From contig NZ_SUQN01000001.1 in the NCBI RefSeq assembly GCF_013337685.1, forward strand, positions 1 to 64,000: a stretch of DNA of 64,000 bases, in the 5' to 3' direction. The position numbers were made by a program, and so were the translations under genes. The stretch is from Citrobacter gillenii. Lineage in GTDB: Bacteria; Pseudomonadota; Gammaproteobacteria; Enterobacterales; Enterobacteriaceae. Of this stretch, positions 34,939-47,084 are shown piece by piece (position 1 is the stretch's first letter; each line of letters starts with the position of its first letter). The notes under the pieces were generated by a model that saw only the letters and a list, made by a program, of their open reading frames with translations, ran no database searches and had not been told where the DNA came from.

Positions 34939-36369
34939 TTGAAGCGCTGGTCTGTTTTCCCCCGGTCTTTACGTCAGTTGGTTACGCTGGCATTTTTGCT
35001 GATCCTGCTGCCTCTGTTAGTTCTGGCCTGGCAGGCATGGCAAAGTCTGAATGCCCTAAGCGCCCAGGCGGCACTAACCAACCGCACCACGCTGATTGAC
35101 GCCCGGCGGAGTGAGGCGATGACTAACGCGGCACTGGAGATGGAACGCAGCTATCGGCAATACTGCGTGCTGGATGACCCGACACTGGCGAAGGTTTATC
35201 AGGGGCAGCGTAAACGTTACAGCGATATGCTGGATGCCCATGCGGGTGTGTTGCCTGACGTCAAACTCTATCAGGCGCTTCGCCAGGATCTGAACGATCT
35301 CGCGCAGTTGCAGTGTCAAAACAGCGGCCCCGACAGTGTGGCGGCTGCACGTCTTGAGGCTTTTGCCAATGCCAATACCGAGATGGTGCAGGCCACGCGA
35401 ACCGTGGTCTTCTCGCGCGGCCAGCAGCTGCAACAAGAAATTGCTGAACGTGGTCAGTTCTTTGGTTGGCAGGCGCTGGTACTGTTTCTCGTTAGCCTGG
35501 CGATGGTGCTGCTGTTCACGCGGATGATTATCGGTCCGGTAAAAGCCATTGAACGAATGATCAACCGTCTGGGGGAAGGCCGCTCGCTGGGCGATACCGT
35601 ATCGTTTACCGGTCCGCGAGAGCTGCGATCGGTGGGGCAGCGTATTATCTGGCTGAGTGAGCGCCTGTCGTGGCTTGAATCTCAGCGGCATCAATTTTTA
35701 CGCCATCTTTCACATGAACTCAAAACGCCGCTGGCGAGCATGCGTGAGGGAACCGAACTGCTGGCCGATCAGGTCGTTGGCCCACTGACGCCGGAACAAA
35801 AAGAAGTTGTCGGCATTTTGGATGACAGCAGCCGCAATCTGCAAAAACTGATTGAGCAACTGCTTGATTACAACCGCAAGCTGGCCGATGACGCGATTCA
35901 ACTGGAAAGGGTTGAAATCGCGCCGCTCGTGGAGAGAGTGGTTTCTGCACATAGTCTGCCCGCGCGCGCCAAAATGATACATACTGATGTGGCGCTGGCA
36001 GAAAGCGCTTGTCTGGCAGAGCCGGTGTTGTTAACGAGCGTGCTGGACAATCTTTATTCCAATGCGGTGCACTATGGTGCTGAATCCGGTACCATTTGCA
36101 TCCGCAGCAGCTTGCATGGTGCGACGGTGTACATTGACGTAATGAATACCGGCGAGCCGATTCCGCCAGCAGAAAAAACCATGATCTTCGAGCCTTTTTT
36201 CCAGGGAAGCCATCAGCGAAAAGGGGCGGTAAAAGGAAGCGGATTAGGACTCAGTATCGCCAGAGATTGCATCCGCCGTATGCGGGGGGAGCTGTACCTG
36301 GTCGACGATTATGCGCAAGGCGTTTGTTTTCGCATCGAACTGCCGCTATCTGCAATGAAAAACCATTAA
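34939..36369 (+). CDS. glrK: sensor histidine kinase GlrK (QseE)
   Basis: Inner-membrane sensor that phosphorylates GlrR. The 476 residues have a membrane segment at about 13-33, a periplasmic domain, a second membrane segment at about 172-192, a HAMP linker, the dimerisation box FLRHLSHELKTPLASM with the phospho-accepting histidine near residue 259, and the ATPase domain (N box NLYSNAVHYG, G boxes including GSGLGLSIARD). The start is a TTG at 34939 (L/M-KRWSVFPRS), aligned with E. coli; the frame is open upstream but runs into the glmY gene and terminator. Confidence 0.95.
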   Translation: MKRWSVFPRSLRQLVTLAFLLILLPLLVLAWQAWQSLNALSAQAALTNRTTLIDARRSEAMTNAALEMERSYRQYCVLDDPTLAKVYQGQRKRYSDMLDAHAGVLPDVKLYQALRQDLNDLAQLQCQNSGPDSVAAARLEAFANANTEMVQATRTVVFSRGQQLQQEIAERGQFFGWQALVLFLVSLAMVLLFTRMIIGPVKAIERMINRLGEGRSLGDTVSFTGPRELRSVGQRIIWLSERLSWLESQRHQFLRHLSHELKTPLASMREGTELLADQVVGPLTPEQKEVVGILDDSSRNLQKLIEQLLDYNRKLADDAIQLERVEIAPLVERVVSAHSLPARAKMIHTDVALAESACLAEPVLLTSVLDNLYSNAVHYGAESGTICIRSSLHGATVYIDVMNTGEPIPPAEKTMIFEPFFQGSHQRKGAVKGSGLGLSIARDCIRRMRGELYLVDDYAQGVCFRIELPLSAMKNH

Positions 36370-36413
36370 AAATGAATCTAAGTCTGGTGAGTATGCCACA
36401 CGTTGTTGTCCGA

Positions 36414-37136
36414 ATGCTTAAACGACATTTTTTCCGCCGCGCATTATTGCTAAGCTTGCCGTGCCTGGCGCTGGTGGGGTGTGTGCCGAACGCGGTGGAT
36501 CATATTATCGGCGATCCTTCACAGGAGAAAATTCCGCCCCATCAGTTGGCGGATTACCTTTCAACCGAGTGCGCAGATATCTGGTCACTGCAGGGGCAGT
36601 CTACGGATAGCAATCCGTTGTACTGGCTGCGTGCCATGGACTGTGCTGACCGCCTGATGCCAGTTCAAGCCCGTAGTGAAGCCAGTACCCAGCTCACTGA
36701 CACCTGGCAGGGCGCGTTTAAGCGCGGGATCCTGCTCGCCAGTGCCAATATCACACCGCCGGAAAGACGAGATGTGGTGACGCGACTTGATGCGCTCAGT
36801 CCGCAAATTCCGGCGCAGGTACGGCCGCTGTATCAGGTCTGGTTTAGCGGCCAAACTCTGCAGTTACAGTTGGCCGAAGAGCGCATGCGCTACAGCAAAC
36901 TTCAACAGTCGTCAGACAGCGATCTTGATACGCTGCGTCAGCAGCAACAGCATTTGCAGACGCAGCTCGATCTCACTACCCGCAAACTGGAAAATCTGAC
37001 CGATATTGAGCGTCAGCTTTCCACGCGCAAGCCTGCCGGCAGTTACAATCCTGATGCGCTGCACGGGAATGAAAAACTCTCCACACCTGACGATGCCGGG
37101 GACACCGGGTCCTCGAGCGAGGAGGTAACGCCATGA
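36414..37136 (+). CDS. glrG: GlrK/GlrR-associated lipoprotein GlrG (QseG)
   Basis: Outer-membrane lipoprotein encoded between the sensor and the regulator; it interacts with GlrK in E. coli. From the ATG at 36414 the 240-residue precursor has a signal peptide ending in a lipobox LVGC (Cys23), then a helical domain with a coiled-coil-like glutamine-rich region (about 150-200). In-frame ATGs at 36372 and 36393 would add 14 or 7 residues; none has a clear Shine-Dalgarno, and 36414 gives the most usual signal peptide. The N-terminal region is less conserved against E. coli than the rest. Confidence 0.85.
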   Translation: MLKRHFFRRALLLSLPCLALVGCVPNAVDHIIGDPSQEKIPPHQLADYLSTECADIWSLQGQSTDSNPLYWLRAMDCADRLMPVQARSEASTQLTDTWQGAFKRGILLASANITPPERRDVVTRLDALSPQIPAQVRPLYQVWFSGQTLQLQLAEERMRYSKLQQSSDSDLDTLRQQQQHLQTQLDLTTRKLENLTDIERQLSTRKPAGSYNPDALHGNEKLSTPDDAGDTGSSSEEVTP

Positions 37137-38470
37137 TAAGCCGTAAACCCGCACATTTGCTGCTGGTCGATGACGATCCGGGATTGTTGAAATTACTCGG
37201 CATGCGTTTAACCAGTGAAGGCTACAGCGTCGTGACGGCGGAAAGCGGGCAGGAAGGGTTACGGGTGCTTAACCGTGAAAAGGTGGATCTGATCATCAGC
37301 GATCTGCGCATGGATGAAATGGACGGCATGCAGTTGTTTACCGAAATCCAGAAAGTCCAGCCGGGTATGCCGGTTATTATCCTGACCGCGCATGGTTCAA
37401 TTCCGGATGCGGTAGCTGCAACTCAGCAGGGCGTGTTTAGTTTTCTGACCAAACCGGTCGATAAAGACGCGTTATACAACGCCATTGACGGGGCGCTGGA
37501 ACAATCTGCCCCGGCGACCGATGACGGCTGGCGCGAATCGGTTGTCACCCGCAGCCCGTTGATGCTGCGTCTGTTAGAGCAGGCGCGTATGGTGGCGCAA
37601 TCGGACGTCAGCGTGCTGATCAACGGTCAAAGCGGTACCGGCAAAGAAATTTTTGCCCAGGCTATCCATAACGCCAGCCCGCGCGGCAGCAAACCTTTTA
37701 TTGCGATTAACTGCGGCGCGTTGCCGGAACAATTGCTCGAGTCCGAGCTGTTTGGTCATGCGCGTGGCGCGTTTACCGGGGCGGTGAGCAATCGTGAGGG
37801 GCTATTTCAGGCCGCCGAGGGCGGGACGCTGTTTCTGGATGAGATAGGCGATATGCCCGCGCCATTGCAGGTGAAATTGCTGCGTGTGTTGCAGGAGCGT
37901 AAAGTTCGCCCCCTTGGCAGCAACCGTGATATCGACATTGACGTGCGGATTGTCTCCGCAACGCACCGCGACTTACCCAAAGCGATGGCGCGGGGCGAAT
38001 TCCGTGAGGATCTCTACTACCGCCTTAACGTGGTGAGCCTGAAGATCCCGCCGCTGGCTGAACGTACGGAAGACATTCCCTTGCTGGCAAACCATCTGCT
38101 GCGTCAGTCCGCTGAACGGCACAAACCGTTTGTGCGCGCATTCTCGACCGATGCCATGAAGCGTTTAATGACCGCCAGCTGGCCGGGCAACGTGCGTCAA
38201 CTGGTCAACGTTATCGAACAATGCGTGGCGCTCACCTCATCGCCAGTGATCAGTGACGCGCTGGTGGAGCAGGCGCTGGAAGGTGAAAATACCGCCTTGC
38301 CAACCTTTGTTGAAGCGCGTAACCAGTTTGAACTGAACTACCTGCGTAAGCTGCTGCAAATAACCAAAGGCAACGTGACCCACGCAGCGCGAATGGCGGG
38401 GCGCAACCGCACCGAATTCTATAAATTGCTTTCTCGACACGAGCTGGATGCAAACGACTTTAAAGAGTAG
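37133..38470 (+). CDS. glrR: sigma-54-dependent response regulator GlrR (QseF)
   Basis: Activator of the sigma-54 promoter of glmY. The 445 residues have a receiver domain with the phosphorylated Asp57 in IISDLRMDEMDG, a AAA+ domain with Walker A GQSGTGKE, the sigma-54 contact loop GAFTGA, and the Walker B region GGTLFLDEIGDM, then a Fis-type helix-turn-helix at the end (THAARMAGRNRTEFYKLLSRH). Its ATG overlaps the glrG stop by 4 bases. The cognate boxes TGTC-N10-GACA are present upstream of glmY. Confidence 0.97.
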   Translation: MISRKPAHLLLVDDDPGLLKLLGMRLTSEGYSVVTAESGQEGLRVLNREKVDLIISDLRMDEMDGMQLFTEIQKVQPGMPVIILTAHGSIPDAVAATQQGVFSFLTKPVDKDALYNAIDGALEQSAPATDDGWRESVVTRSPLMLRLLEQARMVAQSDVSVLINGQSGTGKEIFAQAIHNASPRGSKPFIAINCGALPEQLLESELFGHARGAFTGAVSNREGLFQAAEGGTLFLDEIGDMPAPLQVKLLRVLQERKVRPLGSNRDIDIDVRIVSATHRDLPKAMARGEFREDLYYRLNVVSLKIPPLAERTEDIPLLANHLLRQSAERHKPFVRAFSTDAMKRLMTASWPGNVRQLVNVIEQCVALTSSPVISDALVEQALEGENTALPTFVEARNQFELNYLRKLLQITKGNVTHAARMAGRNRTEFYKLLSRHELDANDFKE

Positions 38471-38478
38471 CACCGTAA

Positions 38479-38877
<399 letters not shown>

Positions 38878-38890
38878 GCCGCGCCGTGCT

Positions 38891-38960
38891 TGCCGGATGG
38901 CGCTGCGCTTATCAGGCCTACAAAACCCCGTAGGCCTGATAAGCGCAGCGCCATCAGGCA
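38891..38960. repeat. BIME between glnB and hmp
   Basis: Two opposed REP units, TGCCGGATGGCGCTGCGC onward and its near-complement ending GCGCCATCAGGCA, can form one long hairpin between these convergent genes. It may stabilise or end both transcripts. Confidence 0.85.
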
Positions 38961-38968
38961 TGACGTAA

Positions 38969-40159
38969 TTACAGGACTTTATGCGGACCGAAGCATTCGT
39001 AATGAATATTCTCGTTCTTCACACCCAGACCGATCAGCTGCTTCGCGGCAAACTGCATAAAGCCGACCGGACCGCACAGATAAAACTGCATCGCCGGATC
39101 GCTGATTGCACCTTCCAGTTTATTCAGATCCATCAGGCCCACGCTGTCATACGCGCCTTTTTCACGGTCTGCTTCATTCGGTTCACGATACCAGGTGTGG
39201 GCACTAAAGCGCGGCAGTGAGTTGCCCAGCTCATTCACTTCATCAGCAAAGGCATGCACATCGCCGTTTTCTGCCGCGTGGAACCAGTTTACCTGCGCCG
39301 TGTGTCCGGCTTTCGCCAGTGTATCCAGCATTGCCAGCATCGGGGTCTGACCAACGCCTGCGGAAATCAGCGACACCGGAGTATCGGGGGCGACATCCAT
39401 AAAGAAATCGCCTGCCGGTGCGGCTAAATGAACGATGTCACCGACTTTCGCATGATTATGCAGCCAGCTTGAAACCTGACCGCCGTCTTCACGCTTAACA
39501 GCAATGCGGTAGCCCTTGCCATCCGGTTTGCGGGTCAGAGAGTACTGACGAATTTCCTGATGCGGGAAACCTTCCGGCTTAAGCCAGACGCCCAGATACT
39601 GGCCCGGATGGTATTCAGCCACCGCATCGCCGTCGACGGGCTCAAACTCAAAGCTGGTAATTAATGCGCTACGCGGTGTTTTTGCCACAATGCGGAAGGG
39701 ACGAGTACCTTCCCAGCCGCCATTTTTGTTGGCGTTCTCACTGTAAATCTGAGCTTCGCGGTTGATGAAGACGTTAGCCAGCACGCCATACGCTTTACCC
39801 CACGCGTCCAGCACTTCTTGCCCTGGGCTGAACATCTCGTCCAGCGTTGCCAGCAGGTGACCGCCCACGATGTTGTACTGCTCAGGCTGAATCTGGAAGC
39901 TGGTATGCTTCTGGGCAATTTTTTCGACCGCAGGCAACAGCGCCGCCAGGTTGTCGATATTGCTGGCGTAAGCGGCGATAGCGTTAAACAACGCTTCACG
40001 CTGATCGCCATTACGCTGGTTACTCATGTTGAAAATTTCTTTGAGTTCCGGGTTATGCGTAAACATGCGATCGTAGAAATGGGCGGTCAGTTTCGGGCCG
40101 GTTTCGACCAGCAGGGGAATAGTGGCTTTCACTGTAGCGATGGTTTGTGCGTCAAGCAT
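38969..40159 (-). CDS. hmp: flavohemoprotein / nitric oxide dioxygenase Hmp
   Basis: Converts nitric oxide to nitrate using O2 and NADPH or NADH. The 396 residues have a globin domain (1-138) with the haem-ligand His85 in AQKHTSF, then a ferredoxin-reductase-like part with the FAD motif IRQYSLT and the NAD(P)H motif [15 protein letters not shown], ending [10 protein letters not shown]. It is divergent from glyA, and an NsrR-like operator lies just upstream. Confidence 0.98.
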   Translation of the reverse strand: MLDAQTIATVKATIPLLVETGPKLTAHFYDRMFTHNPELKEIFNMSNQRNGDQREALFNAIAAYASNIDNLAALLPAVEKIAQKHTSFQIQPEQYNIVGGHLLATLDEMFSPGQEVLDAWGKAYGVLANVFINREAQIYSENANKNGGWEGTRPFRIVAKTPRSALITSFEFEPVDGDAVAEYHPGQYLGVWLKPEGFPHQEIRQYSLTRKPDGKGYRIAVKREDGGQVSSWLHNHAKVGDIVHLAAPAGDFFMDVAPDTPVSLISAGVGQTPMLAMLDTLAKAGHTAQVNWFHAAENGDVHAFADEVNELGNSLPRFSAHTWYREPNEADREKGAYDSVGLMDLNKLEGAISDPAMQFYLCGPVGFMQFAAKQLIGLGVKNENIHYECFGPHKVL

Positions 40160-40185
40160 ACGGTCTTCCTTTATCTGAGGCTTTA

Positions 40186-40208
40186 ATGATGTATGTCAAA
40201 TACATCTT
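40186..40208 (-). promoter_or_regulatory. NsrR-like operator of hmp
   Basis: GATGTAT-GTCAA-ATACATC is a perfect 7-bp inverted repeat about 30 bases upstream of the hmp start; read on the minus strand it begins AAGATGTATTTGACATACATC. It fits NsrR sites (AAGATGYATTT-type half sites) known at hmp, so nitric oxide induction is likely. Confidence 0.65.
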
Positions 40209-40270
40209 ATAAAAAATACCCCTGCATTGTAAATGGTTCTTTGTAACTTTGCGTTGTAAAGGTTACAACT

Positions 40271-40283
40271 TGAAAAATCTGCA
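40271..40283. promoter_or_regulatory. possible MetR site in the hmp-glyA gap
   Basis: TGAAAAATCTGCA resembles TGAA-N5-TTCA with one mismatch. MetR sites lie in this gap in E. coli and serve both genes. This assignment is weak. Confidence 0.35.
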
Positions 40284-40352
40284 TCACAAACCTGAAAAGA
40301 AATCCGTTGAAATTTGCCATGTCATTATTCTCCAAAGCCTTGTGTGCTGTGA

Positions 40353-40368
40353 AGGTAATCGTTTGCGT
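40353..40368 (+). promoter_or_regulatory. PurR operator of glyA
   Basis: AGGTAATCGTTTGCGT is the same sequence I recall for the PurR operator of E. coli glyA. It lies about 120 bases before the start codon. Confidence 0.8.
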
Positions 40369-40485
40369 AAAATCCTTTGTCAAGACCTGTTATCGAAGAT
40401 TGATTCGGTTATACTGTTGGCCGTCGTCCAACAGGACTGCCTTTTTAGGCCGAAATTCTATTGTTAGCTGAGTCAGGAGATGCGG

Positions 40486-41739
40486 ATGTTAAAGCGTGAA
40501 ATGAACATTGCCGATTATGATGCCGAACTGTGGCAGGCTATGGAGCAGGAAAAAGTACGTCAGGAAGAGCACATCGAACTGATCGCCTCCGAAAACTACA
40601 CCAGCCCGCGTGTCATGCAGGCGCAGGGTTCTCAGCTGACCAACAAATACGCTGAAGGTTATCCGGGCAAGCGCTACTACGGCGGTTGCGAGTATGTGGA
40701 TATCGTTGAGCAACTGGCGATTGACCGCGCGAAAGAGCTGTTTGGTGCCGACTACGCTAACGTCCAACCGCACTCGGGTTCTCAGGCTAACTTCGCGGTC
40801 TATACTGCGCTGCTGCAGCCGGGCGATACCGTTCTGGGTATGAACCTGGCGCAAGGCGGTCACCTGACTCACGGTTCCCCGGTCAACTTCTCCGGCAAAC
40901 TGTACAACATCGTCCCTTACGGCATCGATGAATCCGGCAAGATTGACTACGAAGACATGGCTAAGCAGGCTCAGGCCCACAAACCGAAGATGATTATCGG
41001 TGGCTTCTCTGCGTACTCCGGTGTGGTTGACTGGGCAAAAATGCGTGAAATCGCTGACAGCATCGGTGCATACCTGTTCGTCGACATGGCACACGTTGCC
41101 GGTCTGATTGCTGCAGGCGTATACCCGAACCCGGTTCCGCATGCACACGTTGTTACCACCACGACCCACAAAACCCTGGCGGGTCCGCGCGGCGGCCTGA
41201 TCCTGGCAAAAGACGGCAGCGAAGAGCTGTACAAAAAACTGAACTCCGCTGTGTTCCCAAGCGCACAGGGCGGCCCGCTGATGCACGTGATCGCGGCAAA
41301 AGCTGTGGCGCTGAAAGAAGCGATGGAGCCAGAGTTCAAAGTTTACCAGCAGCAGGTTGCGAAAAACGCCAAAGCGATGGTTGAAGTGTTCCTGAACCGC
41401 GGCTACAAAGTGGTTTCTGGCGGCACTGAAAACCACCTGTTCCTGCTGGATCTGGTCGACAAAAACTTGACCGGTAAAGAAGCCGATGCGGCGCTGGGCC
41501 GTGCGAACATCACGGTTAACAAAAACAGCGTACCGAACGATCCGAAGAGCCCGTTCGTGACCTCCGGTGTCCGTATTGGTTCTCCGGCAGTGACCCGTCG
41601 CGGCTTTAAAGAAGCGGAAGTGAAAGAACTGGCTGGCTGGATGTGTGACATTCTGGACAACATCAATGATGAAGCCACTATCGAACGCATTAAAGCCAAA
41701 GTGCTGGATATCTGCGCTCGCTTCCCGGTTTACGCATAA
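40486..41739 (+). CDS. glyA: serine hydroxymethyltransferase GlyA
   Basis: Pyridoxal-phosphate enzyme converting serine and tetrahydrofolate to glycine and methylene-tetrahydrofolate, the main one-carbon source. The 417 residues include the PLP lysine in [13 protein letters not shown] and other family blocks such as LIASENYTS and [13 protein letters not shown]. The start [12 protein letters not shown] at 40486 is 6 bases from AGGAG and gives the E. coli length; an ATG two codons upstream sits too close to that Shine-Dalgarno. Codon use is strongly biased, as for a highly expressed gene. Confidence 0.98.
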   Translation: MLKREMNIADYDAELWQAMEQEKVRQEEHIELIASENYTSPRVMQAQGSQLTNKYAEGYPGKRYYGGCEYVDIVEQLAIDRAKELFGADYANVQPHSGSQANFAVYTALLQPGDTVLGMNLAQGGHLTHGSPVNFSGKLYNIVPYGIDESGKIDYEDMAKQAQAHKPKMIIGGFSAYSGVVDWAKMREIADSIGAYLFVDMAHVAGLIAAGVYPNPVPHAHVVTTTTHKTLAGPRGGLILAKDGSEELYKKLNSAVFPSAQGGPLMHVIAAKAVALKEAMEPEFKVYQQQVAKNAKAMVEVFLNRGYKVVSGGTENHLFLLDLVDKNLTGKEADAALGRANITVNKNSVPNDPKSPFVTSGVRIGSPAVTRRGFKEAEVKELAGWMCDILDNINDEATIERIKAKVLDICARFPVYA

Positions 41740-41750
41740 GTCATACGGAT

Positions 41751-41830
41751 TGCCGGATGGCGGTGTAAACACCTTATCCGGCCTACATATGAGTTACTTG
41801 TAGGCCGGATAAACGCAGTGCCATCCGGCA
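41751..41830. repeat. BIME between glyA and hcaD
   Basis: Two opposed REP units (TGCCGGATGGCGGTGTAA onward and GTAGGCCGGATAAACGC onward) fill the space between the convergent glyA and hcaD genes. Confidence 0.85.
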
Positions 41831-41831
41831 G

Positions 41832-43034
41832 TTATATCGACTTAAGCGTCACTGTCTCATCAAGTAAAGCCGCTAACAGCGGCTTTTTCTTTGCCTGAAT
41901 CCACTTGCGCAGTTGCCGCATTTCTCGTCCCTGGTTGAGCGTTACCGCGCCGACTATCACCTCGTTTTGCAGGTTAAACCAGATAGACTTGCCGTCATCT
42001 GGACTGCCGCGAACGACCCAGCTATCACCGCGCATATCGCCAATAAACTGCAGGTTGTCGCTGAACTGATCGGTCCAGAACCAGGGCGGAGGTAGCGTCG
42101 GGAGTGTCAGCCCCAGCATGGCTGCCGCGGCAGTTTGCGCCTGATTATTGGCGTTTTCCCAGCTTTCGCAACGTTGCAGCGTACCGTCTGGCGAACGCTG
42201 TACTGCCACATCTCCGGCGGCAAAAATGTTCGGATCGACGGTTCTGCACGACGCATCAATGATAATGCCGTTTGCCACATCAAGACCCGCATCACGGGCA
42301 AGCCCGTCGTTGGCGACAATCCCGATACCGTAGATCACGCTATCAACCTGAAGCTGTTCGCCACGTTGCAGCGTGAGGGCGATGCGTTCCCCGCCAGCCA
42401 CCTGTTCAATCGCATTATTCAGCAGCAAATGTACGCCAGCCTGCTGGTGGCGGGCGGCCAGATAACGTTGTATCGGCGGCGGAGCGTTGCGACCCATCAC
42501 CGTGGCAGCCAGTTCAATGACGGTGACCTGACAACCGCGCTGCGTGGCGCTGGCAGCCAGCTCAAGTCCGATGGTTCCGGCTCCGACAATAGCGATCGAC
42601 TGCCCGGGGCTGAGCGCGTCTCGTAGACGCGCTGCATCTCCGGCGTGGCGCAGCGTGAAGCCGCGGTCACCGAGCGTATCCAGTAATGGGAACGGGCGTG
42701 CCGCTGCGCCTGTGGCAATCAGTAATTGATCCCACGGGTAGGTCTGTCCGTCAGCCAGTACCAGCGTTTGCGTTTCTCGCCCGAGCGTTTGAACGGTGAC
42801 GCCCAGATGCAGCTGAACATTATTATCCCGCCACCAGTCTGCGTTCAGCACCGGCTGCAGCTGCAGCACGTCGTCCAACAGCATGGTTTTGGAAAGTGGA
42901 GGGCGTTCGTAGGGCAGATGCGGCTCATCGGAAAACAGATGGATCTCGCCGTCAAACCCCTGTTGACGCAGTGCGGCTGCCGCCATTGCCGCGGCCTGTC
43001 CGCCGCCGACAATGGCGATGATATTGTGGTACAT
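41832..43034 (-). CDS. hcaD: 3-phenylpropionate/cinnamate dioxygenase ferredoxin reductase HcaD
   Basis: Flavoprotein that passes electrons from NADH to the ferredoxin HcaC. The 400 residues have an N-terminal FAD motif [16 protein letters not shown], a central NAD motif [16 protein letters not shown] and the second FAD motif IFAAGDVA. It is the last gene of hcaE-F-C-B-D, 9 bases after hcaB, next to the BIME that separates it from glyA. In E. coli yphA follows hcaD; here no yphA is present. Confidence 0.94.
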   Translation of the reverse strand: MYHNIIAIVGGGQAAAMAAAALRQQGFDGEIHLFSDEPHLPYERPPLSKTMLLDDVLQLQPVLNADWWRDNNVQLHLGVTVQTLGRETQTLVLADGQTYPWDQLLIATGAAARPFPLLDTLGDRGFTLRHAGDAARLRDALSPGQSIAIVGAGTIGLELAASATQRGCQVTVIELAATVMGRNAPPPIQRYLAARHQQAGVHLLLNNAIEQVAGGERIALTLQRGEQLQVDSVIYGIGIVANDGLARDAGLDVANGIIIDASCRTVDPNIFAAGDVAVQRSPDGTLQRCESWENANNQAQTAAAAMLGLTLPTLPPPWFWTDQFSDNLQFIGDMRGDSWVVRGSPDDGKSIWFNLQNEVIVGAVTLNQGREMRQLRKWIQAKKKPLLAALLDETVTLKSI

Positions 43035-43043
43035 AATGCCTCC

Positions 43044-43856
43044 TCAGAGATCCAGTCCGGCGGCAACGTGACGAATCCCGCGAATGCCCAGACCGGCGTC
43101 GGCATTGATCATCACGCCGCTCAGCGTGCGGTTATTGCGCCGTGACGCCAGCATCACATACGGGCCGGTAAAATCTGCCGGCTCCGGGAAAAACTGCAGC
43201 GGCAAAATGGCGGCAATTTTTTCCGGCGTTAGCGACTGCATAATCGATGTATCGCTCTGACCCAGCGCCTGCGGGCCGTGCAGATCGGTCGCCATACCGC
43301 ATGGCCCCACGCCGTTGACGCGAACTTTGGGTGCCAGCTCGTAGGCTAACTGGCGAATCAGACCGGTTGCTGCATGCTTGCTGGCGGTATACAGCGGACC
43401 GCCGCCTCCGGGGTACCATGCTGCGTTGGACAGGGTAAAAATGATGCTGCCTTCGCTGGCGATAAGCGCGGGGGCGCAGGCTTTGGCCCCCAACAGATAA
43501 CCCAGCACGTTGACATTGAATAACTCGTGAAAGCCGGTTTCCAGCGCCTCGGCAGAGGTGTTTACCAGCGAGGCGTTATGATCCCAAATTCCCGCATTGC
43601 CGATAAAGCAATCGAGCGTACCGTATCGCGTGAGAATGTTATCCACCGCGCGCTGATAGTCGGCGTAGCGGGTGACATTCCCCTCCACCGCCAGCACATG
43701 CTCACCAAAACGCTGGCGCAGGTAGGCGACTTTGGCAGCGGAGAGCTCCAGTGTAGCGACCCGCGCACCTTCTTCAATAAAGCGCTCGACCAGCGCCAGG
43801 CCCAGGCCGGAACCGCCGCCGGTAATAAAGACGACGTTATCGCGTAAATCGCTCAT
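43044..43856 (-). CDS. hcaB: cis-2,3-dihydrodiol dehydrogenase HcaB
   Basis: Oxidises the cis-dihydrodiols of 3-phenylpropionate and cinnamate to catechols with NAD+. The 270-residue short-chain dehydrogenase has the cofactor motif [18 protein letters not shown], and the active-site YTASKHA. The start overlaps the hcaC stop by one base. Confidence 0.95.
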   Translation of the reverse strand: MSDLRDNVVFITGGGSGLGLALVERFIEEGARVATLELSAAKVAYLRQRFGEHVLAVEGNVTRYADYQRAVDNILTRYGTLDCFIGNAGIWDHNASLVNTSAEALETGFHELFNVNVLGYLLGAKACAPALIASEGSIIFTLSNAAWYPGGGGPLYTASKHAATGLIRQLAYELAPKVRVNGVGPCGMATDLHGPQALGQSDTSIMQSLTPEKIAAILPLQFFPEPADFTGPYVMLASRRNNRTLSGVMINADAGLGIRGIRHVAAGLDL

Positions 43857-44172
43857 CAGGCCCCCTCAGGCATATCAATAAATACCTCGCCGCCTTCCAC
43901 GTGCACCGCATAGGTGGTCAGCGGATCGGTGGCGGGCAGGCACAACGCTTTGCCGGTTTTCAGGCAGAAACTGGCGGCGTGCAGTGGGCACTCCACGGTG
44001 GCATCGTCTTCCAGATACCCTTCCGACATCGAGGCATTACCGTGGCTGCAGCGGTCGTTAATGGCATAAAACGCACCGCCAACGTTAAACAACGCGATGA
44101 CCGGCGAGGTGTCGAGCCGCAGCGCTTCACCTTCCGGCAAATCCCCTACGGGGCAGGCAAATACACGATTCA

Positions 44173-44173
<1 letters not shown>
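43856..44173 (-). CDS. hcaC: 3-phenylpropionate/cinnamate dioxygenase Rieske ferredoxin HcaC
   Basis: Electron carrier between HcaD and the terminal oxygenase. The 105 residues hold one Rieske [2Fe-2S] site, CSHGNAS and CPLHAAS (C-x-H and C-x2-H). Its start overlaps the hcaF stop by one base. Confidence 0.96.
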
Positions 44174-46067
<1,894 letters not shown>

Positions 46068-46184
46068 CTAAGATGTATTGACCTTCTTTTTTTGTACCCC
46101 AAGGATGTTGCTGGTTAGTTATCAATCTGTGAAATAGTAAATATCTACCAGCTGAGACGTTTTTTCGATAACAAGGAGCAGGGT

Positions 46185-47084
46185 ATGGAACTGAGGCACT
46201 TACGCTATTTCGTCGCGGTGGCGCAGGCGCTGAATTTCACCCGTGCGGCAGAGAAGTTGCATACCTCTCAGCCGTCGTTAAGCAGCCAGATCCGCGATTT
46301 GGAAGCCTGCGTCGGAGTGACGCTGCTGGTGCGGGATAAACGCAAAGTCGCGCTGACGGCAGCAGGGGAGTGCTTTTTGCAAGATGCGCTGGCGATCCTT
46401 GAACAGGCAGAAAATGCCAAAATTCGCGCCCGTAAGGCGGTGCAGGAAGACTGTCATTTCTCGATTGGGTTTGTCCCTTCCGCGGAGGTGAATCTGCTGC
46501 CGAAGGTTCTGCCGCTGTTTCGTTTAAAACAACCGGACACGCATATTGAACTGGTGAGCCTGATAACCACTGAGCAGGAAGAGAAAATCCTGCGCGGCGA
46601 GCTGGATGTTGGCTTAATGCGCCATCCGATTTACAGCCCGGAACTCGACTATCTGGAACTGATTCATGAGCCGCTGGTCGTGGTACTGCCAGTTAACCAC
46701 CCGTTAGCCAGCGAGAAAACGATTTCAGCCCAGCAGTTGAACGGCGTGAACTTTGTCAGTACCGATCCGGCCTATTCCGGCGCGTTGGCGAAGATTGTCA
46801 AAGCGTGGTTTCAACAGCAGGAAAGCCAACCCAATATTGTGCAGGTCGCCACCAATATTCTGGTGACTATGAACCTGGTTGGTATGGGGCTGGGGGTGAC
46901 TTTGATACCCGGTTATATGAATAATTTTAATACCGGCCAGGTGGTTTTTCGCCCTATCGCCGGTGATATACCGACCATTGCGTTGCTGATGGCCTGGAAA
47001 AAGGGCGAGTTGAAGCCCGCCCTGCAGGATTTTATCGCGTTGGCGCAGGATCGTTTAGCCGTGCCCCTGGCGGCATTATCATGA
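46185..47084 (+). CDS. hcaR: LysR-type activator HcaR
   Basis: Activates hcaEFCBD in response to 3-phenylpropionate or cinnamate. The 299 residues have the LysR helix-turn-helix (MELRHLRYFVAVAQALNFTRAAEKLHTSQPSLS, given here by its ends MELRHLRYF and TSQPSLS) and a periplasmic-binding-like effector domain from about residue 90. It is divergent from hcaE with a 135-base gap. The 3' end overlaps yphH by 6 bases, a junction not seen in E. coli, where hcaR is followed by hcaT. Confidence 0.95.
   Translation: MELRHLRYFVAVAQALNFTRAAEKLHTSQPSLSSQIRDLEACVGVTLLVRDKRKVALTAAGECFLQDALAILEQAENAKIRARKAVQEDCHFSIGFVPSAEVNLLPKVLPLFRLKQPDTHIELVSLITTEQEEKILRGELDVGLMRHPIYSPELDYLELIHEPLVVVLPVNHPLASEKTISAQQLNGVNFVSTDPAYSGALAKIVKAWFQQQESQPNIVQVATNILVTMNLVGMGLGVTLIPGYMNNFNTGQVVFRPIAGDIPTIALLMAWKKGELKPALQDFIALAQDRLAVPLAALS

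Noticed and set aside
35074-35694. A 206-codon antisense frame inside glrK
   Set aside because: It is antisense to a conserved sensor kinase gene and has no start signals.
40489-41772. A 427-codon open frame on the minus strand opposite glyA
   Set aside because: glyA has strong codon bias that leaves the opposite frame open; the translated product resembles no family I know.
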